From positions 30,148 through 94,147 of the forward strand of contig NZ_NGJU01000015.1 in NCBI RefSeq assembly GCF_003987495.1: DNA of 64,000 bases. The letters run 5' to 3'. Positions 26,467 through 35,914 of this stretch are shown piece after piece (within the stretch, counting starts at the first letter, position 1; each line of letters begins with the position of its first letter). This DNA is from Vagococcus salmoninarum (lineage in GTDB: Bacteria; Bacillota; Bacilli; Lactobacillales; Vagococcaceae). The notes beneath the pieces are model-generated. The model searched no databases. It saw only the letters and a program-made list of their open reading frames with translations, and was not told the origin of the DNA. The position numbers were made by a program, and so were the translations under genes.

Positions 26467-27093
26467 ATGATTTTTAGTTACAATAAAGCAGCTGTCGGCG
26501 ACGTCTTAATGGTCGTTGCTGGCAACCCTCAAGGGCAAAAAGTAAGCAGTGAAAGTAAGGAATCCATTACGCGGATTTTTGTTAAAGAAACTGGCGAAAC
26601 AGTTGGTTGGAACTTTTTCAAAGCGTCGGAACTATTACCTGATTTAACTGGTCATGGTCAAATCCAACTTACATTACAACAATTAATTGCCGTTAATATC
26701 GCCTTAAAAGTCGCTGGTTTTTCAGAAGAAATTATGTCTGACGGAGAAGCTAAAATCGTCACTGGTTTTGTAAAAGCTTGTAAAGCCCATCCTGATTCAG
26801 ACCACTTATCAATTACCCAAACAGAAGTCGCCGATGGTGAAATCTTACAAATCGTTTGTGGAGCAAGTAACATTAAAGCCGGTTTAAAAGTTGTTGTCGC
26901 TAAACCTGGTGCCATGATGCCTGACGGTATGATGATCTGGCCTGGTGAGTTACGAGGAGTAGAAAGTTTAGGGATGATCTGCTCAGCAAGTGAACTAGCT
27001 GTTCCTAATGCTCCAAAAGCGAAAGGGATTTTAGAATTACCTTTTGATACTGAAGTTGGCGTGGCTTTTATTGGCGCTGAATACGTTATCTAG
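26467..27093 (+). CDS. ytpR: YtpR, tRNA-binding domain protein
   Basis: Free-standing EMAP/tRNA-binding domain protein of 208 residues, related to the C-terminal module of PheT. An N-terminal DUF4479-like part covers about 1-95; the OB-fold tRNA-binding domain begins at IVTGFVKACKAHPDSDHLSI, with the characteristic QIVCGASNIKAGLKVVVAKPGA and LRGVESLGMICS segments. The exact role is unknown. Last gene of the pepA operon, ended by a shared terminator. Confidence 0.93.
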   Translation: MIFSYNKAAVGDVLMVVAGNPQGQKVSSESKESITRIFVKETGETVGWNFFKASELLPDLTGHGQIQLTLQQLIAVNIALKVAGFSEEIMSDGEAKIVTGFVKACKAHPDSDHLSITQTEVADGEILQIVCGASNIKAGLKVVVAKPGAMMPDGMMIWPGELRGVESLGMICSASELAVPNAPKAKGILELPFDTEVGVAFIGAEYVI

Positions 27094-27095
27094 CA

Positions 27096-27134
27096 AAAAA
27101 AACTGCCTTGGACTAAGTCCAAAGCAGTTTTTTT
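27096..27134. terminator. Bidirectional terminator between ytpR and yhaM
   Basis: A7CTGC pairs with GCAGT7, with inner TTGGAC/GTCCAA and a three-base loop. Serves both convergent operons. Confidence 0.92.
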
Positions 27135-27138
27135 GACG

Positions 27139-28083
27139 TTATTTGACGTTTGGTAGATAAAAACTTCGGTTATCCATGCCAAAAATCCGTTCTGTGTATT
27201 CACCTGGTTCAATTTGTTTCAATGAACCAATCATCATTTGAATTGAGGCATCTAAATTATCAATTTGATGGAGAATTTCAGCTTCCATGACCCGAGGTCG
27301 AACTGGCGAACCATATTCTAATAGACCGTGATGAGCTAAAATCATGTGTTTCAAAATGACCACATCTTCTGTTCGATCGTCAATTTTTAACGTTTGACAT
27401 GCTTTCGTAATTTCTTCATCAACAATCACTAAATGACCAATTAAGTTACCCGCTAAAGTATATTCCGTTGAAACTGGCCCTGACAGCTCAATAATTTTAC
27501 CTAAATCATGGAGAATCACACCTGCGTATAAAAGGGAAGGATTCAACTCCGGATATTCTTTACAAATTGATTTTGCTAATCGTAACATTGAGACGGTATG
27601 ATAAGCTAAGCCGCCGGCAAAGGCATGGTGATTACGCTTGGCTGCGGGAAACTCAAAGAACTCACTTTGATACTGAGTCATTAAGTGTCGCACAATTCGA
27701 TTCCAAGTCGCATTCGTAATTTCAAAAATCGTTTGGTTAATTTCTTCAACCATTTCTTCTTTTTGAATAGGCGCTTTTTCCATATAAAGACTTGCTTGGT
27801 TTGGCTCCTCAGCTGTTGCTAAACGCAGATTTAAAATTTTAATTTGGGGGTTACTTTGATACACTTCCCGTTTACCTCCTAAGGCAACGACTTGCCCACC
27901 GGTAAATTTACTAATTTCATCTTCAGAAGCGTCCCAAAATTTTCCGTCAATCGATCCAGATGTGTCTTGAAACGTAAACGCAATAAATTTCTTACCATTT
28001 TTTGCCAGTCTCACATCTGCTTGTTTGATTAAAACAAAAATCTCAAAACTTTCATCAACTGCTAATTCTCTTAATTTTTTCAT
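27139..28083 (-). CDS. yhaM: 3'-5' exoribonuclease YhaM
   Basis: Mn-dependent 3'-5' exonuclease that trims a few bases from transcript ends, known from Bacillus and streptococci. It has 314 residues. An N-terminal OB-fold (FTFQDTSGSIDGKFWDAS) precedes an HD phosphohydrolase domain with motifs NHHAFAGGLAYHTVSML and GVILHDLGKI, later HMILAHHG. Third gene of yhaO-yhaN-yhaM, 12 bp after yhaN. Confidence 0.94.
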   Translation of the reverse strand: MKKLRELAVDESFEIFVLIKQADVRLAKNGKKFIAFTFQDTSGSIDGKFWDASEDEISKFTGGQVVALGGKREVYQSNPQIKILNLRLATAEEPNQASLYMEKAPIQKEEMVEEINQTIFEITNATWNRIVRHLMTQYQSEFFEFPAAKRNHHAFAGGLAYHTVSMLRLAKSICKEYPELNPSLLYAGVILHDLGKIIELSGPVSTEYTLAGNLIGHLVIVDEEITKACQTLKIDDRTEDVVILKHMILAHHGLLEYGSPVRPRVMEAEILHQIDNLDASIQMMIGSLKQIEPGEYTERIFGMDNRSFYLPNVK

Positions 28084-28095
28084 ACAGACTCCTTT

Positions 28096-30747
28096 CTACA
28101 ACACAATAATACCTTCATTTTCATCTTCCATAAAAGCTAATAATTCACTATCTGAGGACAAACAAATGATTTGATTGTCACAACTTAATTGTTTCAGTAA
28201 GCGGAATAATTGTTGCTTACGCTGGGAATCATAATGTAACCAGCCATCATCTATTATAACAGGAGAAAGGGATTCTTGGCTATGAAGTTGAATAAATCCT
28301 AGTCTAATTGCCATATATAGTTGATCACGACTACCAGTTGACAACTCCTTGACCTCATAATCAAGGCCTTGTTGATCTTTCAGCAGAAGTTCATCCCCTT
28401 CGTAGCTAACTTCCACAAAGCGCTCGGCTGTCAATAGTTTGAAAAAAGCCGTAGTTGTCCTTAATAAGTCTGGTAACTGACTCTTGGCCAGTTGATCCAA
28501 GGTAGCTTGAAGTATTTCATCTCCTAAACGATTGTCATACCATTGATTGATTAGTTCTCGCAACTCTGTCTCTAGATTGGCCTCTGTTTGATACAGTTCC
28601 CTTAAAGTCCCGTCACTTTCTTGTTGTTGGATTAGAAAGCGCAACTTTTCAATAGCCCTACTCTGCTCTTGCTGTTTGCGGATTAAATCGGGAATCTCTT
28701 CCTTTAGTTTCCCTTTTATTGTGACTAAAGTTGCTAATTGATAGTCTTGCTGGTCATTAAAAAGCTGGTCCACTTGCAGACTTAGTTTAGCTAGTTCCGC
28801 TGCTTGGTGACTTCTCTGTTGATTTTCAAACAATAAACGCTGAACGTTGTCCATTGAGTGAGTGACACCTGCTGGCAAGAAACTATACAAGCGTACTGTC
28901 AAGGTTTCTCGCCGCTTAGCTAGTTCTGCTAGTGGTTCTTGCCACGTCGTTAGGCTTTGGCCAGCCTGATTAAGAGCTAAGCTCCGTTGGCTCATTTCAG
29001 CTACAAAGTTTGTTAATGCTGTCAGTAGTTCTTCATCAGAACTAGTCGCAATTGGTAGCCATTCTTTCATAAATGAAAACTCTTGGCGATAGCTATTAAG
29101 CTCTCTCTGTCCCTCAGTCAGCTCGCCTTTTAAACTGGCTAACTCTTCAACAACTCTAACTAATTGGCCCCTTTGTGGCAGCTCTAATAGCCATTGAGAG
29201 ACTGATTGCTCCAGCTTGAACTGATAAGTTTCAGCTAGCCTTTGTTTTTGCTCTTGAAGACTTTTTAATTCCCTTTGAATTTTTTCGATTTCTTCAGCAA
29301 TGTTTTCTAAGAGTCCTTCCTTTTCATTTAAGCTTGTGGCTTTTTCTGGGCTAAGCTGAGCCTTGCCTTTGCCCTTAAGCAAAAGTAAAACGAAACTAGC
29401 TAAGACACTCAAACCGCCAATTAAAAACAGCTTTAAGAAAAGGCAGCTAAGGCCAATCAGCAGGAAGACAGCCGCACCTATGCCGAAGAGTTGGCCTAGT
29501 CGCTGTTGAGAATTTTTTTCAGTCACTTTTTTAGAACGCCCAGCTTCCTCTTCGATTTCACTTAAAACTTGATCAAAGTGCCTTTCTTGCTGTTGTAAGT
29601 TAAAGTGACAACTGTCTTCTTGTTGGGCTAAGACTTTTAATTGTTCTTGCTCTAAGAGCTCAGGAAAGTACCTTCCTTGAATCGCTAATTCTGGTAACTC
29701 AGCTAGTAACTGCTCTGTCTCATTTTCCCGCTGACTGACACGAGTTTCAAGCCACTTGATTTGTTGCCTGTTTTGTTCCATTCTGTTTTGTTGACTTGTT
29801 AGTTTTTCAATCCCTACTTGATTTTCCAAATAAAATAAGTAAGCCGGTGTTGCTTGACTGCGTTCTAACTCATTTTTCTGTTTGACTAAATAATTTTCTT
29901 CTTCTTTTTTGACGAATTGATAATCTTGATAAAGTTTGCTAACTTCATCTATGTCGGAAAAGCCGTCCTTCCCTAGTTGCTTTTGTAAGTGTTGGCGCTC
30001 TTGCCACAAAGGAAAGGCTGTAATTTGTTGTGCGATTAATTGCTCTTCACTTTTAAGTTCACTTAACTTCGCTTGGGAGTCTTGCAAGACTTGTTCTTTC
30101 GTGGCCAAGTCTTGCCGTTGTTGCTGATATTGTCTTTCCATCTGTGTTTTTTTTATAACTTGAGAACGGATCGTTTCATATTCTTTTAACTTAAGATTGA
30201 TTAGTGGCAAACGGCCCGTGGGCTTATATAATGCTTGTTCTTGTTTATTTAAAGTCGACTTGACTGTCACGATTTTCTTACTGCCAGTCATGCCGACTGC
30301 TAGTAATAATTCTTGTAATTTTTCTTCAGTTAAATATTTCAGTTCCCGTAATTGCTCTTGTTGCAGACTAAAAACTTCTGAAAACAATTCAGCGGTCAAA
30401 GGACTTAATAGTACCATCAGCTCTTCTTCAGTGATTTCTTGTCCATCAGCTAAGGTCACTTGGGCTTTGCCGCGGTTAATACTTTTATAGCGTTCAATCC
30501 TGATTTCACCATAATTAGCTACTTCAATAGTTAGACTGCCACCAAATAAGCCGCCTTGACGAGGCTCATAATCGCGAAAACTTTTACGTCTTTTCGGAAA
30601 ACCAAACAACATCGTTTGAATAAAATGGTGAAGCGTGGTTTTCCCTGCTTCATTATTGCCATAGACTAACGTTAAATCTTTTTGAAAATCGATGTGTTTA
30701 TCTTGCCACTTACCAAAGTTAGTCATTGTTAAACGAACTAATTTCAT
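28096..30747 (-). CDS. yhaN: SbcC-like AAA ATPase YhaN
   Basis: SMC/Rad50-like ATPase, 883 residues, presumed partner of the YhaO phosphoesterase. The N-terminus has Walker A YGNNEAGKTTLHHFI (about residues 29-43). A long coiled coil runs through the middle; the C-terminus has an ABC-type signature LSTGSRDQLYMAIRLGF and Walker B SPVIIDDGWLHYD. Uniquely for this family two hydrophobic segments (about 425-465, LFGIGAAVFLLIGLSCLFL) interrupt the coiled coil, suggesting membrane attachment at the hinge. The Glu after the Walker B Asp is replaced by Asp, as seen in YhaN proteins. It overlaps yhaO by 4 bp. Confidence 0.9.
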   Translation of the reverse strand: MKLVRLTMTNFGKWQDKHIDFQKDLTLVYGNNEAGKTTLHHFIQTMLFGFPKRRKSFRDYEPRQGGLFGGSLTIEVANYGEIRIERYKSINRGKAQVTLADGQEITEEELMVLLSPLTAELFSEVFSLQQEQLRELKYLTEEKLQELLLAVGMTGSKKIVTVKSTLNKQEQALYKPTGRLPLINLKLKEYETIRSQVIKKTQMERQYQQQRQDLATKEQVLQDSQAKLSELKSEEQLIAQQITAFPLWQERQHLQKQLGKDGFSDIDEVSKLYQDYQFVKKEEENYLVKQKNELERSQATPAYLFYLENQVGIEKLTSQQNRMEQNRQQIKWLETRVSQRENETEQLLAELPELAIQGRYFPELLEQEQLKVLAQQEDSCHFNLQQQERHFDQVLSEIEEEAGRSKKVTEKNSQQRLGQLFGIGAAVFLLIGLSCLFLKLFLIGGLSVLASFVLLLLKGKGKAQLSPEKATSLNEKEGLLENIAEEIEKIQRELKSLQEQKQRLAETYQFKLEQSVSQWLLELPQRGQLVRVVEELASLKGELTEGQRELNSYRQEFSFMKEWLPIATSSDEELLTALTNFVAEMSQRSLALNQAGQSLTTWQEPLAELAKRRETLTVRLYSFLPAGVTHSMDNVQRLLFENQQRSHQAAELAKLSLQVDQLFNDQQDYQLATLVTIKGKLKEEIPDLIRKQQEQSRAIEKLRFLIQQQESDGTLRELYQTEANLETELRELINQWYDNRLGDEILQATLDQLAKSQLPDLLRTTTAFFKLLTAERFVEVSYEGDELLLKDQQGLDYEVKELSTGSRDQLYMAIRLGFIQLHSQESLSPVIIDDGWLHYDSQRKQQLFRLLKQLSCDNQIICLSSDSELLAFMEDENEGIIVL

Positions 30748-31988
30748 GATTCCTCACCCCCAGTTTGGGATAATTCACTTAAGACATGGGTTAAACTGCT
30801 ATTTATTCGCTCTTCCTGAAATGCCAGATCGTCCTTTGGTAATAAATAGGCGATCGCCCCTTGTCTCGTCAATTCTTCTGTCACTTTGACAAATCTTTCT
30901 CGACTAATTTTTTGACTAATCTCACTTAACATCTCTGTCGTTACCCCTAAAGGTAACAAGGCTTTTTCAGGGGAAGTTAAGACTGTCAAACTGCGTAGCC
31001 AGAGTTTACCTAGGCTTTCTTCAAAGACTCTTTCTTGCAAATAGTTTAATAAGCCACCGTTAGCCAATTCGCTACTAATTTGGCTGTTTAAGCTGGCTGG
31101 GACTGTCTTTAGTTCTAGGGCAACTAGACTTAATTCAGACTCAGCCCTTTCTCCGAAAGCTAACAACAGCTCTTCAATCTTCAGAAGCAACTCTTTCCTG
31201 GAAGTCAATTCCTGGCAAGCTAAGGTCACGTCTTGCCACTCCAAGGCCCCTAAGTTTAACCATTGATACGTTAACTGATTCCCTTGGTTTTCAACTAAAA
31301 CTACCCCTTGACTATTCGTCTCTTTTTTACTATGGCCCACAGGACTACCACTATAAATAATTGGTGGATTATTTTTTAATACTTGAGGCTGATGAATATG
31401 GCCCAAAGCCCAATAATCATAGCCCTTATTAGTCATCTCACTTAGACTAAAAGGTGCATAATTTTGCGTTACGTTTTCACTGCCTAAAGTCCCATGATAG
31501 AGACCGATGTGATAATCAGCTTGTTGATTTTTTTGTGGATACTCCCCTAATTTAGAAGATTCTAGCCAACGATGTTCATACGAAAAAGCTGAGATTGCGA
31601 CTTGCTCTTGGTTTTTAGTCACTAACTGGATAGTTTCCACGGCCTCACTTTTAAAGAGAAACACATTTTCTGGAAATTCAAACCAATAAGTCTCTGAATT
31701 ATAATAATCGTGATTGCCGAAAGTCATCACGACAGAAATACCATTTTTAGCTAACTTTTTAAAAGCTTCCATGACTATTTTTTGGGTACTAATCGCCACC
31801 GCTGCTTGATGAAACGTGTCGCCTACTAAAAGAACAAAGTCAACTTTTTCAATAATTGCCAGTTCCACAATTTCTTGCAACATCTCTTGATTTTTTTGAC
31901 GGAGCTTACTACTTAGCTCTGTCGGTAAATCACGTAAGCCTTCAAAGGCACGATCTAAATGTAAATCTGCTCCATGGATAAATTTCAT
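30744..31988 (-). CDS. yhaO: SbcD-like metallophosphoesterase YhaO
   Basis: Calcineurin-like phosphoesterase/nuclease related to SbcD/Mre11. I start it at ATG 31988, giving 414 residues, since GAGGGGTGA lies upstream; an in-frame GTG three codons earlier lies within that site. Metal-binding motifs are complete: HGADLHLD, LLVGDTFH, TFGNHDYY, and GHIHQPQ. Together with YhaN it probably forms a DNA end-processing complex. First gene of the three-gene operon. Confidence 0.93.
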   Translation of the reverse strand: MKFIHGADLHLDRAFEGLRDLPTELSSKLRQKNQEMLQEIVELAIIEKVDFVLLVGDTFHQAAVAISTQKIVMEAFKKLAKNGISVVMTFGNHDYYNSETYWFEFPENVFLFKSEAVETIQLVTKNQEQVAISAFSYEHRWLESSKLGEYPQKNQQADYHIGLYHGTLGSENVTQNYAPFSLSEMTNKGYDYWALGHIHQPQVLKNNPPIIYSGSPVGHSKKETNSQGVVLVENQGNQLTYQWLNLGALEWQDVTLACQELTSRKELLLKIEELLLAFGERAESELSLVALELKTVPASLNSQISSELANGGLLNYLQERVFEESLGKLWLRSLTVLTSPEKALLPLGVTTEMLSEISQKISRERFVKVTEELTRQGAIAYLLPKDDLAFQEERINSSLTHVLSELSQTGGEES

Positions 31989-32083
31989 TTTCTTCACCCC
32001 TCATACTCTTCTATCATACTGATTTTTCAAGGGAAATGCTAGGGGAACACTGGCTTTTATTAGACCTTAACACCTTCTAGATA

Positions 32084-32115
32084 ACAAAAAAAAGCTGAGA
32101 TTTCTCTCAGCTTTT
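32084..32115 (-). terminator. Terminator of yheA
   Basis: Perfect 11-bp stem AAAAGCTGAGA/TCTCAGCTTTT with GAAA tetraloop on the minus strand, then T-run. It separates yheA from yhaO. Confidence 0.9.
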
Positions 32116-32121
32116 ACCGAT

Positions 32122-32469
32122 TTATTGATCAGCGTATAATTCTTGGATTGGTTTCATAATAATCCTGTTTAAATCGTTAACAATCACGCTAAAGCCTTGT
32201 TCTTTTGTCATTAAGTCATTAATTAACTCTGACTCTTGAACTTTAGCTGCTAATTCTTGGGCTTTTTGAGCATCTTCATCAGAAAACTCTTCCCCTTGCA
32301 TTTGTTTTTGTTGTAATTCCATTTGTAATCCTTGGAATTCTTTAAATAATTCAAAAGAAGGTGTATCGGCTTTGACTGCTGCAAAAGCTTCTTGTAATGT
32401 TAAAAATTCTGGTAATTGACGAATTTCTTTTTCGATTTGGTTAGCACTATCATAAATATTAACTGACAT
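32122..32469 (-). CDS. yheA: YheA/YmcA-like UPF0342 protein
   Basis: Small all-helical cytosolic protein of the YlbF/YmcA superfamily, function unknown for YheA itself. I start at ATG 32469 ([16 protein letters not shown]), the family start, with AGGA eight bases upstream; another ATG three codons earlier has worse spacing. It has 115 residues and the typical [16 protein letters not shown] helix. It sits directly upstream of yhaO, as in other Firmicutes, but ends at its own terminator. Confidence 0.9.
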   Translation of the reverse strand: MSVNIYDSANQIEKEIRQLPEFLTLQEAFAAVKADTPSFELFKEFQGLQMELQQKQMQGEEFSDEDAQKAQELAAKVQESELINDLMTKEQGFSVIVNDLNRIIMKPIQELYADQ

Positions 32470-32668
32470 AAATAACATCCTACTCTCTTTATTTTATGTA
32501 TTCAATTGTATCACTATTACAACTTTTTGCCCATCATTACTCGTCATTATTAAAGAAACTTTAGACTTGCCAGTATTTCTGCCCATCTGCTTCCCGAGCT
32601 AAGAAGCCATAATCAATTAACTAGCACCTAACTGCCGCAAAATCAGCAAAGACTACTTTTTGACTGAC

Positions 32669-34780
32669 TTACTGAAAAGAATTCCATAAATCGCTGATTT
32701 TATTTTTAACTTTACCAGCCCCTTCAACTGCTTTACCACCCCAGTATTCTGCACCTTCTTTGACTTTTTCACCAAATTCAGCTAAGTTACCTTTTGTTTC
32801 TTGATCGATAAGAGGTTTCTCTTGATTTTCAAGACTGGCGTCGACAACGTTAAAAGGTGTCCCTGGTGAGTGGGATAAAATTCGTTGGGTTTGATCTTTG
32901 AAAACGGGTGCGACACTTTGATTTTCCACAAAATGGGACTCTTTGGAAATATCAAAACCAATCCAAGTCGCTACTACTACATCTGGGGTATAACCGATAA
33001 TCCACTGATCTTTCGTTTTAGAGCCATCAATACTACTTTCAGTCGTCCCCGTTTTTCCTGCAATCGGGTAGCCATAAGGCTGAGCATTGACACCTGTCCC
33101 AGAGCTAAAGACTCCTTGAAGCATACTAGTCATATCTTCAGCCACTTGGGGTGTCGTCACTTGAACAGATTTAGCCTCTTCATTGTCAACGACTACAACT
33201 CCTGTCGCATCGACAATCTTTCGAATAAAATGAGGGTCTTTCTTACGGCCTTGATTGGCAAAGACTGAGTAAGCACTAGCCATCCGCATCGGCGTGGTTC
33301 CTTTTGTCATCCCACCTAAAACTAAACCAGGGTAATGATCTTCTTTATCTAATTTAATTCCAAATTTTTCAACTTTTTTAGCCCCTTGATCCATGCCGAT
33401 TTCATTAAAGAGCCAGACCGCTGAAGCATTTAAACTTTGAGAGACCGCTTCATACATCGGCACGTCCCCACGGTAATACTTATCAATGTTTTCAACGTCG
33501 TAAAAAGATAATTTTTCATCTTTTAAGATTGAATCTGTTTTATAGCCCGCTTCTAAAGCCGGCGTATAGACAGCTAAGGGTTTCATCGTTGAACCTGGTG
33601 ACAAGTTAGATTGGGTCGCCCGGTTTAAGCCCCGGAATTGATGCTCCCCTCGTCCACCGACTACAGCCTGGACCCCACCAGTTTTAGGATTAATGGCGAT
33701 CGATGCCCCTTGGACCATTTCACCATCAGGAGCATTGGCTGGGAAAAGACTGGCATTGTTAAACGTTGTATCCATGTCTTGTTGGTATTGCTGATTCAAT
33801 GTGGTGTAGACTTTGTAGCCTTTATTCAATAAGTCTTCATCTTTAATATCATGACGACTTTCCGCTTCATTAATAACCGCATCGAAATAAGAAGGATAAC
33901 TGTTATTACTGTTTTTATCTTGGAAATTATCAGCTAAATAGAGCGTGTCTGCCATCATTGCATCAGCTGAACTCCGGTCTAGCTTATTGTTGTTAACCAT
34001 TAATTCTAAGACTGTGTCCCGGCGATTAATGGCGCGATCGTAATTGTCAATTGGGTTATAGTAACCAGGCCCTTTTAACATCCCAATTAAGACAGCTGCT
34101 TCATCAATCGTTAAGTCTGCAGCATTTTTAGCAAAGTAACGGTGAGAGGCATCTTCAACTCCCCAGACCCCATTAGCAAAGTAGGCATTGTTTAAGTACA
34201 TCTCTAAAATTTCATCTTTCGAGTAGACTTTTTCAATTTCTAACGCTAAAAATAACTCTTTGGCTTTCCGATTCATCGTTTGATCTAAGGACAAATAGGC
34301 ATTTTTCGCTAATTGTTGAGTTAAGGTACTTCCGCCACCAGTGATTCGGCCTTTAGTGACAATTCCAACTGCTGCACGACCAATTCCTCGTAAGTCGAAT
34401 CCCCCATGATCATAAAATCGTTTATCTTCAGTTGACAACAAAGCATCTACTAAATGGGGCGACATTTGATTTAATTCGATGAAAGTCCCTTTTTGACTAT
34501 ATAATACCCCGGCCTCTTCATCATTCTCATCATAAATCGTCGTCACTTGTGACAAGCCCGCTTTTAAAGTTTCCACATTGGCACTTTTAGCTAAGGAAAA
34601 CAAATAAATACTAGTCACTAAAACTGTGACTAAGCCGACTAAAATAATTATTTTATTAATATGATATTTTTTCCAAATGCGCTTCCGCCATTGGTGAAAC
34701 TGGGACAAATAAGGCTTCAACCATGCCCAAAACTGCTTTAAATAGTCACCTAAACTTGCTATTATTTTTTTAAAATCCAT
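32669..34780 (-). CDS. Class A penicillin-binding protein (PBP2A-like)
   Basis: Bifunctional peptidoglycan synthase, 703 residues, resembling pneumococcal PBP2A. A cytoplasmic N-terminus of about 45 basic/aromatic residues precedes one membrane anchor (about 46-66). The glycosyltransferase (GT51) domain has EDKRFYDHGGFDLRGIGRA and GGSTLTQQLAKN. The transpeptidase domain has SPGSTMKPL (active Ser near 394), SLN (SQSLNASAVW) and KTGTT (near 577). The last 60 residues are a charged amphipathic tail. All catalytic residues are present. Monocistronic, divergent from the pseudouridine synthase gene. Confidence 0.94.
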   Translation of the reverse strand: MDFKKIIASLGDYLKQFWAWLKPYLSQFHQWRKRIWKKYHINKIIILVGLVTVLVTSIYLFSLAKSANVETLKAGLSQVTTIYDENDEEAGVLYSQKGTFIELNQMSPHLVDALLSTEDKRFYDHGGFDLRGIGRAAVGIVTKGRITGGGSTLTQQLAKNAYLSLDQTMNRKAKELFLALEIEKVYSKDEILEMYLNNAYFANGVWGVEDASHRYFAKNAADLTIDEAAVLIGMLKGPGYYNPIDNYDRAINRRDTVLELMVNNNKLDRSSADAMMADTLYLADNFQDKNSNNSYPSYFDAVINEAESRHDIKDEDLLNKGYKVYTTLNQQYQQDMDTTFNNASLFPANAPDGEMVQGASIAINPKTGGVQAVVGGRGEHQFRGLNRATQSNLSPGSTMKPLAVYTPALEAGYKTDSILKDEKLSFYDVENIDKYYRGDVPMYEAVSQSLNASAVWLFNEIGMDQGAKKVEKFGIKLDKEDHYPGLVLGGMTKGTTPMRMASAYSVFANQGRKKDPHFIRKIVDATGVVVVDNEEAKSVQVTTPQVAEDMTSMLQGVFSSGTGVNAQPYGYPIAGKTGTTESSIDGSKTKDQWIIGYTPDVVVATWIGFDISKESHFVENQSVAPVFKDQTQRILSHSPGTPFNVVDASLENQEKPLIDQETKGNLAEFGEKVKEGAEYWGGKAVEGAGKVKNKISDLWNSFQ

Positions 34781-34989
34781 AATATCCCCTCTTTTATGTG
34801 AGCTCTTTTAGCTTTTCGCTGATCTCATGCTTATATTTTAACACAGATTCGTCAAGCTGTTATAAGTCTCAAGACCTAATTCAAACTCAGACTGGCAACC
34901 ATCATATCATGAAGTTTTAAATAAAATGTGGTACAATTCATAAGAATTAAGTAAATTTCAACGAATCTATGAAGATAAAGAGGAAAATA

Positions 34990-35853
34990 ATGAAACATAC
35001 ACTGTATTTACCCGACACTTTTGAAACAACTGATGTCAAAACCCTTTTAGAAGAAGAATGGTTAGTTCCCCGCAAAGTTCGTCATTTATTAAGAACTCGT
35101 AAAAATGTCGAAGTTAACGATGAGCCAACGATGTTCCACCACGAAGTTAACGCTGGTGATAAAATCACGTTAACTTTCGAAGCAGCCGATTACCCTGAGG
35201 TCCAATTATTACTAGGTAATCAAGAGTTAGTCAATGTACTCTTTGAAGATGAACATTTGATTATTGTTAATAAACCTGTTGGCATGAAAACTCATCCTAA
35301 CCAGCCCTTAGAAGGCAACACCTTACAAAATCATGTGGCCGCTTATTTAGCTAGTAAAGACCAAAGCCCATACGTTGTTCACCGGTTAGACATGGAAACT
35401 AGTGGCGCAATTCTCTTTGCTAAAAATCCCTTTGTTTTACCGATTATCGGCCGAATGATGGAAGCCAAAGAAATCAAACGAGTCTATCACGGCGTGGCTC
35501 AAGGGAAGATTGGCCAAAAAAGCTTTACAGTTGAAAAACCAATTGCTCGTGACCGTCACGATAAACGCAAGCGGATCGCTAGTGACTTTAACGGTCAAAA
35601 TGCGATTACTCATGTGGAAGTCGTTGGTTTCCAAGACAATCACAGCCAAGTCATTTGCACTTTAGATACTGGTCGGACTCACCAAATCCGGGTCCATTTA
35701 GACTATATGGGTTATCCTTTATTAGGTGATCCTTTGTATAATCCTGATTCAGCCCCGGCAGAACGTTTGATGCTACATGCTGCCTCTTTAGAATTAAGAC
35801 ATCCTTTTACAAAAGAATTAGTTAAAGGTGAGGCTTTACCAAGCTTATGGTAA
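34990..35853 (+). CDS. RluD-type 23S rRNA/tRNA pseudouridine synthase
   Basis: RluA-family enzyme converting uridine to pseudouridine; the target site cannot be told from sequence. I start at ATG 34990 (MKHTLYLPDTF) behind AAAGAGG; the ATG 21 bp upstream has no such site. It has 287 residues: a partial S4-like N-terminus (KVRHLLRTRKNVEVND), then the catalytic motif HRLDMETSGAILFAK with the Asp, and TGRTHQIRVHLDYMGYP. A second family member lies at 59875-60765. Confidence 0.93.
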   Translation: MKHTLYLPDTFETTDVKTLLEEEWLVPRKVRHLLRTRKNVEVNDEPTMFHHEVNAGDKITLTFEAADYPEVQLLLGNQELVNVLFEDEHLIIVNKPVGMKTHPNQPLEGNTLQNHVAAYLASKDQSPYVVHRLDMETSGAILFAKNPFVLPIIGRMMEAKEIKRVYHGVAQGKIGQKSFTVEKPIARDRHDKRKRIASDFNGQNAITHVEVVGFQDNHSQVICTLDTGRTHQIRVHLDYMGYPLLGDPLYNPDSAPAERLMLHAASLELRHPFTKELVKGEALPSLW

Positions 35854-35857
35854 ACTC

Positions 35858-35907
35858 AAAAAGACTAGTCCAATCTGTCTAATGACAGACTTGGAGCTAG
35901 TCTTTTT
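35858..35907. terminator. Bidirectional terminator
   Basis: AAAAAGACTAG/CTAGTCTTTTT with inner TCCAA/TTGGA and CTGTC/GACAG stems; T-run on both strands. Shared by the pseudouridine synthase and phosphohexomutase genes. Confidence 0.9.
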
Positions 35908-35914
35908 TTATTGA